A DNA stretch of 64,000 bases from Malus domestica (GCF_042453785.1 NC_091665.1:9371501-9435500); one strand, 5' to 3'. Shown: positions 38,537 through 51,400, numbered from the stretch's first letter. Made by a program: numbers and translations. Notes: generated by a model not told the origin, from the letters alone.

Positions 38537-38806
38537 CTATGGAAATGCTTGGATCAAGATCCCAGAAATGAAATCCAAAGATACGAGCTTTTCATTCCCA
38601 GAATTGGGAATTTCTTGAAGTTCTTCAAGATTAGTCTCAGAGATCTTCTGCACGACCTCTCTGTGCAACTGGATGTTCTCCCCCTTCTTGATTTCGTCAT
38701 AGGCCATGCGGAGAGCCTCCAACTCCATGCCTGGCTGCTCTGGCTCCTCTCGGCGATGAAATGAAGGCGCTTGAAACCTAGAGGAAAAACCCCAAAAACT
38801 AAACAC
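38537..38806 (-). CDS. Unidentified ORF inside the gene-carrying LTR element
   Basis: An 89-codon minus-strand ORF is the first open frame after the primer site. It has a charged helical middle (MELEALRMAYDEIKKGENIQ). I do not recognise the family. It could be another captured host fragment or an element-specific leader; nothing else in the window resembles it. Confidence 0.35.
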   Translation of the reverse strand: MFSFWGFSSRFQAPSFHRREEPEQPGMELEALRMAYDEIKKGENIQLHREVVQKISETNLEELQEIPNSGNEKLVSLDFISGILIQAFP

Positions 38807-39794
38807 TAAACACTAATCAAATAAGCGTAAACAAAAAAAAATAAGGAAGAAAGATAGAAAGTAATGAGAAAAGAGGAATCGACCACCAAGATCCGGCGTG
38901 AGCCTTGGTGGCTCTGATACCATATTAACTACATTGTAAAAGATGAAGAATTGGTACAAAGAAAGATGAAGATGATAGAGAGAAAAACCAGAAAGATTGT
39001 ATTGATTAAAATGGAGAAAATGTATATAAAAGAACTTAAAGAAATGATAGCTAAACAATCCCTTATATAGTCATATAACCTAATTACAATAATACCCTAA
39101 TTAGAATAATACCCCTTTCTGTTATATCAGTTATTAGAATTATGGTTTGCAATTAAAACATGGGTTAAAGACTATTGCTCCTTCTATTACAAAAATGATC
39201 AAACGGCTCCAATCCTGATGGAAGGAACTCCGCAAGGTAGGCCACGGAGACAAGAAAGATGAACCCTGGTGGCCTAAAATGCAGACTCGTGACGAGCTGA
39301 TAGAATCATGCACAACTATCATACATAATGCTTCAGCCCATCGTGCAACAATCAACTACGGTCAATACTCGATTGGTGGATTCGTCCCAAATCGCCCAAC
39401 CATAAGCCGGCGGTTCATGCCAGAACAAGGCACTCCAGAGTATATATGAGGAGCTGAGAACAAACCCTGACAAGGCATTCTTGAAAACGTTTGCACCTCA
39501 GCTGCCGACACTTCTTGGAATGGCCACGATGGAAATCTTGTCAAGGCACCCGGCTGATGAGCTCTATCTCAGACAGTGTGCGCCGCGGAGTGGACAACGG
39601 ATGCAGACATACGGCAGGCTTCTGAGGATTTTAAAAAGAAGTTGGAAGCAATTGAGGCCAAAATTGAAAAGATGAATAAGGATGAGAGATTGAAAAACCG
39701 GTTAGGACCGGCGAAGATCCCTTGCACTTTGCTGTATCCCTCTAGTGAACCTGGACTTACTAACAAGGGAATTCCCACCAGTATCAACATTTAA

Positions 39795-40740
39795 ATCTTC
39801 TCTTCTTTTTTTTTTCTATATTGTATTTTACTCATCTTATATGTAATTCTTTTTGTTTGTAAGAATAAGTTTAGAAATACGAATATTGAATTCGGTACTC
39901 TTAACTTCAGCTACAAGCCGTTTTTTGAATTTTCAATAGACGAAAAGGGTTTCAGAAACTGTGTCATATGACCTCCTTTTCGGACAATACTGCTCTGATT
40001 AAAGGGAGTGAATCCGGTTAGGATTCTCTTTCCCTCTAGGGTTAGGTTTTCTAGTCCTAGTTTCTTTTTCTTTTTTTTCTAGTCCTAGTTGTGATTGTTA
40101 CACGTACGATAAGTTAGCTTACTTGTATGCCAAGGCATAAATCTTTACTTAAATATCTCTAGGATTACGTTGTAATCGGATTCGTTGATTTTCTTTATCA
40201 TCATCTAAAGCTAATGCAATTCTAAGATCATTAAGTCATATATGAATCAATGAAAAAAAATAATAGTGTATCACTTGTTACATCAATTGTCCATTTGTTC
40301 GACAAATATAGATATCTAAATGTTTCCAAATCAAATGATTTTTTCTAAAGTAAATGGTTTCAGTTACAAAATGATGCTACGTTGATGGGGATCTAGGAAA
40401 GAATTCAAGAAATTGTGGTCGGCAGTAGTAGGAGTAATACTTACTGAATCCATTCGAGGATATGAACAAACAGTTCTAGCAGTCCACTGCGTGTCCAAAC
40501 CTACCAGTTATTTTGCATCTTTGTTAATGATTGATATCAATATAATTTCACCAAAAGAGTTTTCAGTAATTTTAAAAATACTTTTAAACGAGCCATAAAC
40601 GCCATAACCATGAAAATCAATTTCTTTACCAAATGAAGAAAAAAAAAATTCAATTCATTTTATTGCAAAAGAGTAATGAAGAGCGAAATTTTAAACTAAT
40701 TTGTAAACCAAATAATGTCACTAATAATGAATAAGAAATC
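39795..40740. other. LOX 3' flank and intergenic DNA
   Basis: No gene or repeat was recognised up to the LTR at 40741. Confidence 0.5.
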
Positions 40741-42493
40741 TATTGTAAAATTGGCGGTATGTGCAGTGGAATAAATAAACAAGACACAAAATTTACGAAG
40801 TTCCTCTACAATCAGTGTGAATGGAGTACATCCTTGGGGCAGTAGTGATGCTTTTATTTATAATCTGGAATAATAAGATTACAAAGATAACTCTCTATTC
40901 TCTCCTCTGTTTTTCCTCTCTCTGCCATGAGCCTTCTGGCTTCTCTCTTCCGTTCTTTTCTTCTCTTTATTCTCTTCTTATCTCCTTTGATTTATAGGCA
41001 AAGCAAGAGCACCAAAAGCAAGCAGTGGCGACTCCTAGTGGAAGGACATGTAGAGTGGGATGAGTGGGATGTAGTGGTTTGGCCATCCACACATTGAATG
41101 GCTCAAAATATCACACTCTCCCTTGGATGGCCATAAGTCTTCGATTGACTCGTTAAAACCTTGATCTGTTTTTGGATGCTCCTCCTGATAAGTAGTAACA
41201 CATCTGTTATACTTGTTGACTTTCCACAGGCTATTTCTTGAACTGGGCTGGAGGGCTTTCTGCTAGACTTGCATCAAAGGTCTGAATTTACTCATTTTAT
41301 ATGGAGTGGAATTTGATTTAAGGGTGGTGGACACTTGATCTTGAATTGGACTTATGATTTCTTCAAAGACCTTCAAGGCTTGATCTTGAATGAAATTGGA
41401 CTATGAGGAGCTTCACGTGACAAGTGATATTCGGCTTTGTCGGGGATGAATCAGCACGTGTTTGTTGCGCTTATCTCCACATGCTTCAATGAATCATTTT
41501 CACTTGCCTTATCTGTTCCCCTTGCATAAGTGGTATTTTCCCTGGTTTTCCCCCATGCATGTGTGGCATCTTCTCTTGTAGTATTTGTCCCCTGATGCAT
41601 GAGTGGAATGCAACCCTTGCATTTGAATGGTTCATCACTTCTTGGTGACTGGAGACCCAGCTCCATCAACAGTTGAAGATGGTTACTCGAGAGCAATACT
41701 AGGTAAGCAATCAAGAAAGTTTCCAGGCAATAGGTTCCTTACCAGAAGGTTGATTGCAGGTTCTGACTGATTGCTTTCTTTATCCTTGTCTGACAGGTAA
41801 GAACAAGGACAAAGGAAAGGACAGGGAGATTGCATGATATGAGATACTCTTACTCTCGTCCCTGATGATATGAGATACTCTTGCTTTGGTATGACTTGTT
41901 TTGAAGAGGTATTCTCGAAGAGAAAGAAAACTGAGTATGTTGAGAGGTTTGGTTGCAGATGCATTTTCGCGCAATGAGAGAGAGTTAGGAGTTTTGGATG
42001 TGTGCCTTGCCATGGAGGAAGAAGGTCGACATATATAGGGATTTCCCCAATAGCAGGTAGTGGTGTGGATGTGGCTTTGTCATCCACGCTTGTCAGCAAT
42101 AGTGTTGTAGTTGGAATAGTAAGATTTACACGTTTTCAACCTTGTCAGAGATCTTTGACAAAGTTGCACGCGATATCCATTGGAATAGTAAGATTTACAA
42201 GTTTTCAACCTTGTCAGAGATCTTTGACAAAGTTGCATGCGATATCCAAAAAAGCTGAGATTGCGTTTGAAAAATGTCAACAAACTTTATTCAGGAAAAT
42301 CTGGCTTTTGAAATTCAGAGAGTTGTGCATCTCTTGATCTTTGAACAAGTGGCTCTGTTGCCTCTTCTTTCATAGAGGTATTGATTGTATTCAAATTTGC
42401 ACACGTTGAAGATTTCCCACTTGTGAAAATTGTCTCTGCTGTATTTCTAAGATTTCACTATATCCAACCTTTTTCTTTCATCAATTTCTGAAA

Positions 42494-43109
42494 ATGGCTT
42501 GCCCATCTAACAATTACTTAGATTTGAGCCTTAGGACTAATGCAGGCGAGCCGCATCAGGATAATATATGGTGCCCATCTTTCTTATCTTCAAATGGTCC
42601 TCTTATAGTTGGGGACTCTGTGATGAAGAATGACCTAACCGCTATATTGGTAGCTAGGAATCTTCACTCCCAAGGCTAACAGAATCCTTTCAAACCGGTC
42701 TGATGAGTTGGCCGTTCAAAACTCCTTGGCTCTCAGTATTCAGTGTGCGGGCTTTGTTTCTAATATAGGCCAACGCCTACTTGCTCGAACTCACCAAGTT
42801 GAATCATTGATGGCTGAGGTGGCAAGTCTTAAACAAGAGATTAGAGGTCTCAAGCACGAGAATAGAGTGTTACACATGCTTGCAAATAATTACTCAACGA
42901 GCATGAAAAGAAAGCTCGACCAACTACTAGAATCCGAAGGTCGGACTCAAAATGACAATCAGGGGTTCAAGTCTTTATTCCAAAGACACCTATTGTTTCA
43001 ACCGTCTAGAGCTTCACCAAGTACTGAGGCTCCAAATAATCAACCTCTGGTGCCTCTCCTTTCTGGGGTACTTCCGAGTACTGAGGCTTCACAGGAGCAA
43101 CCTTTGTGA
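42494..43109 (+). pseudogene. Coiled-coil ORF of a Rosaceae LTR-element family, frameshifted
   Basis: A first frame (42494-42679) starts MACPSNNYLDLSLRTNAGEP. A second (42708-43109) continues with a long heptad-rich coiled coil containing VESLMAEVASLKQEIRGLKH and ends in a Pro/Ser-rich repeat (PSTEAPNNQPL, PSTEASQEQPL). A small frame change near 42672 separates them; read together they would be about 200 residues. I recognise the pair as a product repeatedly predicted in apple-group genomes within non-autonomous LTR elements. No function is known to me. It lies antisense to the surrounding Copia element. Confidence 0.6.
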
Positions 43110-44599
43110 AGGTTCCCTCCTGTTTGTTCATTTTAACTCATGTACATGTCTATAATTTCTCGGAGATATTAATCGATAAGCTTTATTTCATTCAATGTAT
43201 TGTGTCAAATACAATAAAGCATATACTTCACTAAGATGTGGTACTTCTGAACCAAATATCAATTCATCTTCTCCCTCACGAGGATGAATGATTTTTCTTA
43301 GTGTGTAAATATTAATAACCACTTGAGTGTTCAACTCATGATCTTCAATCCATAAGATTCTTTAATATCATAAACATCATGGATAAAATTCGTATTGGCA
43401 TATTATTCGATCTACAGCTCGAGACAATATTTCTCTCAACACTTTATAAACTTTTTAGATTCTTCAAGAGTCTCAACCTAATATTATCAACTCTTGCAAG
43501 AGATTTTAGTATGTTACAACAATATCATAATGATAGTACTCACTAAGGCAATTTATACCATCCATTGGTATTGAGTACATATTTTATGTTTTACCTTTCC
43601 AGGGCTTTCTTTAAGCAATTTGAATCCTTCAGGGATTTTCTACACTTCATGACACATTTTCCTTTGGAATTTATATAAAGCAATTTGCTCCCATGTATAC
43701 TTGAGGGATTTACTTATGGAGATATGATGTGGGCGACTCACAACCCTTCGTATATAATTCTCCATTCATATGAACTTATTTACAAGAGTATAATTTCAAG
43801 TTTCAATTAGTAACCTTGTGTCATATCATGTGAGTGTATTTCACTGTATTACAAATACCTATATGTAACCTCATTTGGTTCAACATCTTTTGGATATTTG
43901 TATTATATACATATATATAGGTCCATTTTTCCACGTTCTTACAAGATTGTAATGGAATTGTCTTTCTCTATTTTTGGCAAATAATATTTCCTTTCGTCGA
44001 CGAACAAAAGAACGTGACTCAATATCAATACAGCTCATTGATGAATTTAGTAGTTACTTGTAAAAATCAAAATTACCATTGGTTATCATCAATCAGTGAT
44101 CCCATATTCTCATGTGCATGCGCATGCATAAAAACTTTTCATTTCTTTGGATATCCATTGCCTCTTCAAAGGCATTATACTATCTCTTCCAGGATAGTCA
44201 TAATTTAGAGAATGTGGATCATAATCTCCTCTGGAGCGTTATAAAGCTTGGATTTTAATCTCCACTTTTGGGAGTTGAGTTATTTGGAACCTATACGTCT
44301 ATCATGCTTCATGCATGAGACATCAACATTCCCATGTCCGCGGATTGTCTTTTCTAAGACTGTATCCATGCGGCGACTGTCATGTTTCTGACATGCAACA
44401 GTTATGCTTCGGGAATGCAATAATTCTGTAGTGCCATATTCTTCTTTCGAATGACTGAACATTTTGAGTTTGAAAGTTTGCCACGCTTCAGGCGTGCAAC
44501 AGATAACTCATTTATCAAAATCATAATCTGCAAATCATGCGGTAAGTATATCCTCAGTCAAGGGTTCTAAATATTGAATGATAGATGGTGAATCAAATT

Positions 44600-44985
44600 C
44601 AACATAAATTCCCAATTTGTATCGATGTCTTATTTTAGTATGTTATGACAGTGCAATAGGCACATAGATAACATAACAAAAAACTCGTAAATGTGTAATG
44701 TTTGGCTGGTGCCTAAACACAAGTTGTACTGAGAAATATTAATGGTTGGCAACTGGTCTCAACCGAACTTAATAATGAATTATGTAAAATGATATGTCCC
44801 CATTTTGCAATTTCTTTTTCATGAGCAGGGTGCGGGTAATCAATTTCATCTGCTTAATAAATGCTTCTGCTAAATCATTTTAAGTCTGAACATGAGGAAC
44901 ATGGTGTTCAACATCAATGCCCAATGACATGCAATAATCATCAAAACTTTGAGATGTAAACTCTCCAACAAATATGCATTATATC
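44600..44985 (-). pseudogene. Copia integrase remnant
   Basis: The minus strand reads GEFTSQSFDDYCMSLGIDVE, then HHVPHVQT, a stop, and NDLAEAFIK. It continues through LVFRHQPNITHLRVF to VPIAL. The D and E catalytic surroundings of the integrase core are recognisable. Several stops break the frame. Confidence 0.8.
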
Positions 44986-46716
44986 ATCATTTACATAAAT
45001 CAATGAACTTCTAGTCCTTATTTAATAGCCTATGGATTAGGATTCTCATGGTCTTTATTACAATTAAGTTGTGGCACTTCGGCTCTTCAAACTTAAGGTA
45101 TTCATCAAGGAACTTCATGTCCAATCTTGAGGATATAGGGACTTCATTCCTAATCTTTTTGCATGATGGAACTTCGGGTCTAATCATTTTATGTGATGAG
45201 GATCAAGAAACTTCAGGTTCTGATCTGATCAAGAAATTTTGGGTCAAGTATGTACTCATCGTAACAAAAGAAGTACAATAAATAAATTAAAGCAATAGGC
45301 AGTAATTCCAACCATGGTAAATAAATTGTTTTTAAGTAAATAAAGCTTGTGATAAGGGCTTTGATTCAGCACCATTCACATAAATATCAAAGTTTTAAAG
45401 CAAAGGGTAATAATTCTACCCATTGTAAATAAACAGAACTTGTGATAGGGCTTTAAACCAACATCATGCACATAAATATGCCAAAACAGAAAATGCAATG
45501 ATTAAGTCTTCATCTTTTGTTTTTTCCTTTTTCTTGGTCTACCACTTTCTTTTGTTTGATTCCTTTTATTTTTATTTTTATTTCACAGTTCTGAAGTCAT
45601 TTTGGTTACTCAAGAAATAATAGTAACAATAAGTTCCAATTGGTGTTCCTCCTCCGTGAGTTTTGAAAAAGTCAAAACGGTTTCCATAAGTTTTGGAGTC
45701 AAGAGAGTCTGCAACTTATGAGAAGATCAAACCGTTAGATTTAGCTCAAATTTTAATATGATATGGATAAGAGGATACCGAACAACTTTCGTGAAGAAAC
45801 AATTTCGATCTGAGCTACTGATATAGAGTTTTGGTACTCATAAGGTGCTTGTCCAATTTTCTGCCGAAATTGGAAACTGGTTTGGCATTTCAGGCATCTA
45901 CGATGATTTCACCTTTGGAATTTTCTGAAAATTTGATATGTTGTAGGTACTGGGTGGACGAATAACTTTGAAGAAGAAAATATTTCAATCCGAGTTCTGC
46001 AAGTTGAAGTTCTTAGGTTGTTTACATGGCTGTCAGATTCTCTACGAATTTTGAGTATGTACTCTTTTACTTCTACAAAGAATGATATACAGTTATACAA
46101 CAACATATATATATTTGCTTCAGGAAAATCAGTAGTACAAAGATTTTAAGATGAAATGAAAAGATTTTCTTATCTGTGATATTCCAGGTGATAGGTGTGA
46201 ACATGATTTGTGGCGTTGTGCTTTCCACTGACACGAGAGCTTCTTGTGCTAATAACGTGTTGTAAAATCAGCGGTGTGTGTAATGGAATAAATAAACAAG
46301 GCACAAAATTTACGAGGTTCCTCTACAGTTAGTGTGACTGGAGTACGTCCTCGGAGCAATAGTGATGCTTTTATTTATAATCTTGAATAATAAGATTACA
46401 AATATAAATCTCTCTATTCTCTCCTCTTTTTCCTCTCTTTGACATGAGCCTTCTGGCTTTTCTCTTATGTTCTTTTATTCTCTTTATTCTCTTTGTATCT
46501 CTTTTGATTTATAGGCAAAGCAGGAGCACCAAAAGTAAGCAGTGACAGCTCCTAGTGGAATGACATGTAGAGTGGGATGAATGAGATGTAGTAGGTTGGC
46601 CATCCACACATTGAATGGCTCATAATGTTATAACAAAATCATATATTTTTCATAAAAAATAAGCAACTATATCATTTGATTGAAAAAATTTGGTAGCGTT
46701 ATCTTTAGCCAAAAGG

Positions 46717-46871
46717 GGTGTGATATCCATACACCCCTTTTTACTTCTTCCACACCCTTTTTACTTCTTCCACACTTTTTTTGTTTTTGATCGTCGGATC
46801 AGATGAATTGAAGAAGATCAGCAGACAGAAATTAACAAGGGTGTGTGAGAAGTAAAAAATGGTGTGTGGAT
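46717..46871. mobile_element. Small hairpin MITE
   Basis: The left end GGGTGTGATATCCATACACC and following CTTTTTACTTC pair with the right end, whose reverse complement reads TATCCACACACCATTTTTTAC. No target duplication could be fixed with certainty. Confidence 0.5.
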
Positions 46872-46879
46872 AGTAGACC

Positions 46880-48405
46880 TGACATTCGTGTCATTTTTCC
46901 GTGTTCGTGTCGTTTTCGTGTTATACTCGATATCTTAACGAGTCATGTCGTGTAACACCTGTTAAAATAAACGGGTAAAATGACCCGACCCGAAATCGAC
47001 CCGATAATATTAACAGATAATATGACCCGACCCGTTACTCATTAAGGAAAATATATTTTAAACCAATAAAATAATCAATTGAAAAACATAATACTAAATA
47101 AGTATATACATACCATATTGTCATATCCAAAACATAAAAACGCAATTTTCTTTTAAGTATAGTTTCACTTACCAAAAGTCTTTAATAGTTTTTTAATTAA
47201 TGTAGAAGTGTAAAAGAATATAGAAAAAAATATATAAATGCTTGTAATGACAAACTTTACAACTTTCATGAAGAGCTTAACTTTGAAATTCTCAACTATA
47301 ATCATATAAATCATAGATCAAAATTTAACCGTTGGTTGTTGTTTACATTTACACTTCATTGTTCTCATCAAATTTTGTTTTGTTTTTTTTTTTTTTTTTT
47401 CCAGATTTTCCATTTTGAAAACTTGATCTATTAGAGGATGCAGGAAGATGAACGGTTTGGATCGTTGATATTATATTCAGAGTTTTACAGTTAGTGAAAA
47501 TATTGCTTGAAGTTTATAAAGTTTCTACAAACTATATGACATCGACTCATATTTCAGTTAATCGTAAATATCGAAACGTGATATCAAAGATCTGAACCGT
47601 TCATCTTCTTACATCCGCCAGATGATCATGTTTAAAAAAAAAAAATTTAAATGAAATTCAATAAGAAGAATTAAGCGTAAATGGTAATCGACGGTTAAAT
47701 ATAAATTTAAGGTTTATGAATTATAGTGTTGAATTTCGAAGCTGACCTCTTCATGAAAGTTGTAAAGTTTGTCACTATGAGTGATTGTATATTTTTTTTA
47801 CATTTTTTTATACTTCTACAATAATTATTATTAATTTTTCCCTCAAATAAAAAACATAATTCATGAAGTTTTGGAGGATTTTAAAAATCTAAACAATAAT
47901 GTAAGTGTGACCATTATCTACTCATGGAAGAATAATGATGATTCACGAGTGTTTATATATTCTTTCACATTTTTCATATTTGTATGTATGTCTTCTTAGT
48001 TCTTGCCTATACAAATACTATATTAGTTTATTTTAATTTTGGACAACAACATGTTAAGTAAAATTTATCCTAAGTAACTCTCATAATAAAAATAAATAAT
48101 TACTAAATTTTTTTAAAACTTATATAGAATAATAATACAAAACTATATATTTAATATAGAATATATTGTATATATTAATATGACTATTGTATTTTATAAT
48201 AAATCTTTTAGTATTTAAACTTTAAATTATCAAAATAATTTTTTTTAACGGGTCGAAATGAGTTACCCACTTGTTACTTGCGTGTATACCTGTTAAGAAC
48301 CCGTTATTAATGGGTTCTTAACGAATCACTTAATAATGATCCGATAAGTTATCGTATTGATCCGAAATTGTTGTTTCCGTGTGTCGTGTCGGAGTAGATA
48401 GCAGA
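46880..48405. mobile_element. Probable non-autonomous DNA element with ACCCG-rich ends
   Basis: Both ends carry related, inverted sequence. The left has TTCGTGTCATTTTTCCGTG, then ACCCGACCCG repeats. The right has ACGGGTCGAAATGAG and ends with CGTGTGTCGTGTCGGAG. Boundaries and class are not certain. Nothing coding lies inside; a separate foldback MITE is nested at 47203-47824. Confidence 0.45.
47203..47824. mobile_element. Foldback MITE with ~200-bp arms
   Basis: The left arm contains GACAAACTTTACAACTTTCA (about 47250), and its reverse complement TGAAAGTTGTAAAGTTTGTC occurs at 47753. The pairing continues outward to TGTAGAAGTGTAAAAGAATA against the reverse complement near 47820, and inward to GTTTACATTTACACTTCATT. 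The loop is about 200 bp. Confidence 0.75.
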
Positions 48406-51400
48406 CCCCTAGCCAAAAAACCATGTCGGATAACAGAACTACAAAAACAGTTGATTTTCAAACATAACCGCCGACTTCCTGCGCCAAAAATTGATGCTTC
48501 TTCTTCCTCTTCGCATTTCAGGAATGAAAGCTCCCCAATTTCTAAATCCTCAGTCAAAAACTCCACGAAATCACTAAATAACCATCCTTCCTGATTCCTT
48601 GCGCTTCTGCTGGCGGGTTTATTTCCGTAATTTTGAAGAAATCCGGTGGCGGCTGACGTTTTCAGCGTACGGATCGTCTCCGTCGACTACTACATGGCGC
48701 CGCCGATCCCAGGTCTCGATATCTCTTACAGTAGCTTTCAAGGTATGATTTTCCCAGCAGAAACGACGCCGTTTGCTTGGTTAAGCTCATAGCCTCTTTC
48801 ACTCTGAGTTTCATTGAACTTGGACTTCAATTTCTTCAATTTTTGGAAAATAGATTTCAATTTCACTGCTTTTCGTTAACAATTTGTGCAAAAAAAACTG
48901 ATGATTAAGGGTTTAATCTTCAAATTAGAGAAATTGGTAGTTCATTGAATATTGCAATCTTTGTGTGAATTCGTTGTTAATTGTGGTTCAATTCAATTAT
49001 TTTTGAAGGTGGGAAGGTGAAAGAGGTGCCAGTTATAAGAATATTCGGCGCCACGCCGGCTGGTCAGAAGACTTGCTTGTACATTCATACAGTAAGATTG
49101 TTGCTTATTTCTTTATTTTTAAGTATAATTTTTTTGGTGTTTCTTTCCCTGATTTCGGGTACGCAAATTGAAGAGTTTGGATAGCTTTATTTATTATCTT
49201 CAGATCATAAATTGCCACGTTAATTTTGCATATTGTTCGACGGGATACATGTTACCATATAGTTGTGCTGCTACTTTGCCTTTTTGACGCTTATTTCTTC
49301 GGGCAAATTAATATCTTTTATAATGTGCAGGCACTACCGTACTTATATGTGCCATGCGCTGATATCCCGATTCAGCTGCACCAGAAAGGTGTATAGTGTG
49401 TTTAGAACTAGGCCAGCACCAAAAAGTAGAATGCTTTTCTGGGTCGGTATTATTTTTACTTACTGTGTTATGCTACCTTCTGTTATTAAGAAGATATGAG
49501 ATGCCCTGCTGGAGGTTTTTTTTATAAAGCTCATTTTTTAGGAGAATATACATTTGTATCTATTCTTATGTGAAGTTTAGGGTTTGTTAAGTTTGACCTC
49601 CTCTGTAGTTATGCTTTTAGCATGTCGTTTGAAGCCTGATTTGATACAGAAATATATTATTTTCTCGTTTGTTTGACGTCACAGGTGATTCATACGCACA
49701 TGATGTAGCTCTTGCTATAAAGAAAGCTTTGAAGGTATGCCTCATTGAATCAAATCAAGTACACTTTTATGCAGTGCGTGTTATCTGGTTTACGGTTCCC
49801 TTGCTTCACATGTGTGGTACTGAAAATACAGTTTTAATGTGTTTGGTGTGAACACTTACAGCTCAAAGGCAATGCTGGTTCAAGGCGACAACATGTACAT
49901 GGTTGCAGCCTTGTCCAGGCAGGAAGCTTTATGGTTACCACTCATCGGAGATGTTTTTGAAGATATACCTGTATCCTAATCTTGTTTCTATGGATATATA
50001 TCCTTAGTAGTCTAGGAGTTTACAATTGAACACCTTAACAAGAAACTAAGCTACTATCCCCATGATGTCTCTCGTGCTGCAAGTCTTCTTCTGGTACTAT
50101 CTTCATGATGTCTCTTGTCTGTTTGAGATGTATTTTGACGGCTGATGTGTTAGAGATTTCTTCCCCATTCGTTGTGGTTATTGATTCTTTGATGTGAAGT
50201 TCTCTTTAAGTGCTATCAATTCTAATTTTATAGTTTATAAAGTAGTAAACATTGCGGTTTTTTATTATCCTGGACATTTTTTAAGTGGAAGCATTTCATT
50301 GGGGGTTGTGCATTCTTATTGTAGTTGTTATTGATTAGATACTTCTGATTCTGTCTTTTTATTTGTTTTATATTTCCAAGTGTTAAACTTGTTCAAACTA
50401 TTTCTTTTGTAGCATGTGCACTTCTGTAAAATCTTTTGTCAACCGAAGATATTGATTTCTTGTGGGCCTTAAAACTGATTCTTGCAAGATTTCACATTCT
50501 GTATGGAAATGAGCCTCTTACTTCTGATCATAACCCTTGTGCAAATTTCTCAATCAGATTTTCGATGAGCTTTTATTGACCTTCTTTAGATTTAAATGAA
50601 ATTTGATGATCATGGATGTTTGTTTGTGAATCACATTATTTTTTGGTCTTGATTTAGCTTGTATTATAAAGTTGACTGAGTGAATGCATGATTTATCATT
50701 CTTATCATCAGTTTTCAGGGAAGCTCAGTTTTTGATAAATGCTTACAGCCTCATGAATCTCACATTCCCTTCATTCTTCAATTTATGGTATATAACTTCC
50801 TGCTTATTAATTTAGCTTTGATTTTCAGTTCATAAAATTGTACATGTTAGCATTTGGTTGCTAGAGGACTAAGTGCTCCCAAAGTTTAACATATGTAACC
50901 ACACAAAATGTGCCACTGTCCTTGCATCCTCACTGATAAATTGATATCCTTTTTGGTAGGTTGACTACAACTTGTATGGGATGGGTCATCTACATGTATC
51001 AAAGATTAAATTCCATCATCCAATACCAGATGTTTTTGTCCATAGAAGGTCTGTTTACAATGGACAGCCTAGTCAGGTCATAGATAAAACGACTTGCACG
51101 TCTGCTGTTTTGCAGGTCAACTTTATCTCTTTTCTGCATTTCATATGTTTGAATTGACATTGTTGGTGTTTATGCTTTTGGCCAGGATTTGATGAGCATG
51201 ATTGTAACTTTGGTTGAATAATGTTCTTGTATGATGTTTTGGATTTTCATATGTGGCAGACATACATGGCCATCTGTCTTTGGGTTCACCCGTTTGGATA
51301 TCTTCCACAATTCCAGTTGACTGGACATGGAATTCTCCTGTTGAATTTGAAGGTTCCTCAGATCCAGGCATTAACTGCATTAAACGTCAAAGTATTTGTG

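Larger units (their letters stand above)
36794..39136 (-). mobile_element. Young 2.3-kb LTR element carrying host-gene fragments
   Basis: Two 213-bp LTRs (36794-37006, 38924-39136) differ at about 4 positions by eye. GAAT flanks both sides (36790-36793, 39137-39140). On the minus strand the 5' LTR is followed by TGGTATCAGAGCC, the initiator-Met tRNA primer site (plus 38910-38922). The purine tract TTGAGGGGGGAGT precedes the 3' LTR (37008-37020). The interior has no gag or pol; it carries sequences resembling host genes. The element splits LOX codons for GLE and LWFAIKTW; taking it out restores the exon. Confidence 0.92.
29971..39794 (+). pseudogene. LOX: 9-lipoxygenase, C-terminal half, broken by two retroelements
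   Basis: Plus-strand exons match plant 9-lipoxygenases, which add oxygen to linoleic and linolenic acids. Exons: ~29971-30028 (LLAGVNPITICRLQ); 30121-30417 continued at 36182-36302 ([52 protein letters not shown]); 36405-36618 ([19 protein letters not shown]); 36708-36793 continued at 39141-39794. Iron ligands remain: the two His of CHQLFSH, His and Asn in [11 protein letters not shown], and the C-terminal Ile. Defects are stops at 30196 and 30244, a TGG-to-TGA change at 39216, a deletion after HPHF near 36500, an extra TATA-like insertion near 39447, a 2-bp insertion near 39575, and the two element insertions. The N-terminal half (PLAT domain) is absent. Confidence 0.93.
40741..46635 (-). 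mobile_element. Copia-type LTR retrotransposon with AAATC target duplication
   Basis: LTRs at 40741-41115 and 46258-46635 match over their length and are flanked by AAATC on both sides (40736-40740, 46636-46640). On the minus strand the 5' LTR is followed by a leader with a priming-like site (CGTTATTAGCACAAG). A purine tract, AAGGGAGAG, precedes the 3' LTR. A Copia integrase remnant lies at 44985-44600 (-). The stretch from 41116 to about 43165 instead carries a plus-strand ORF and sequence related to the element at 53831-56838, so it looks like a nested piece of another family. 43170-44590 and 45000-45500 show only degenerate DNA. Confidence 0.9.
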
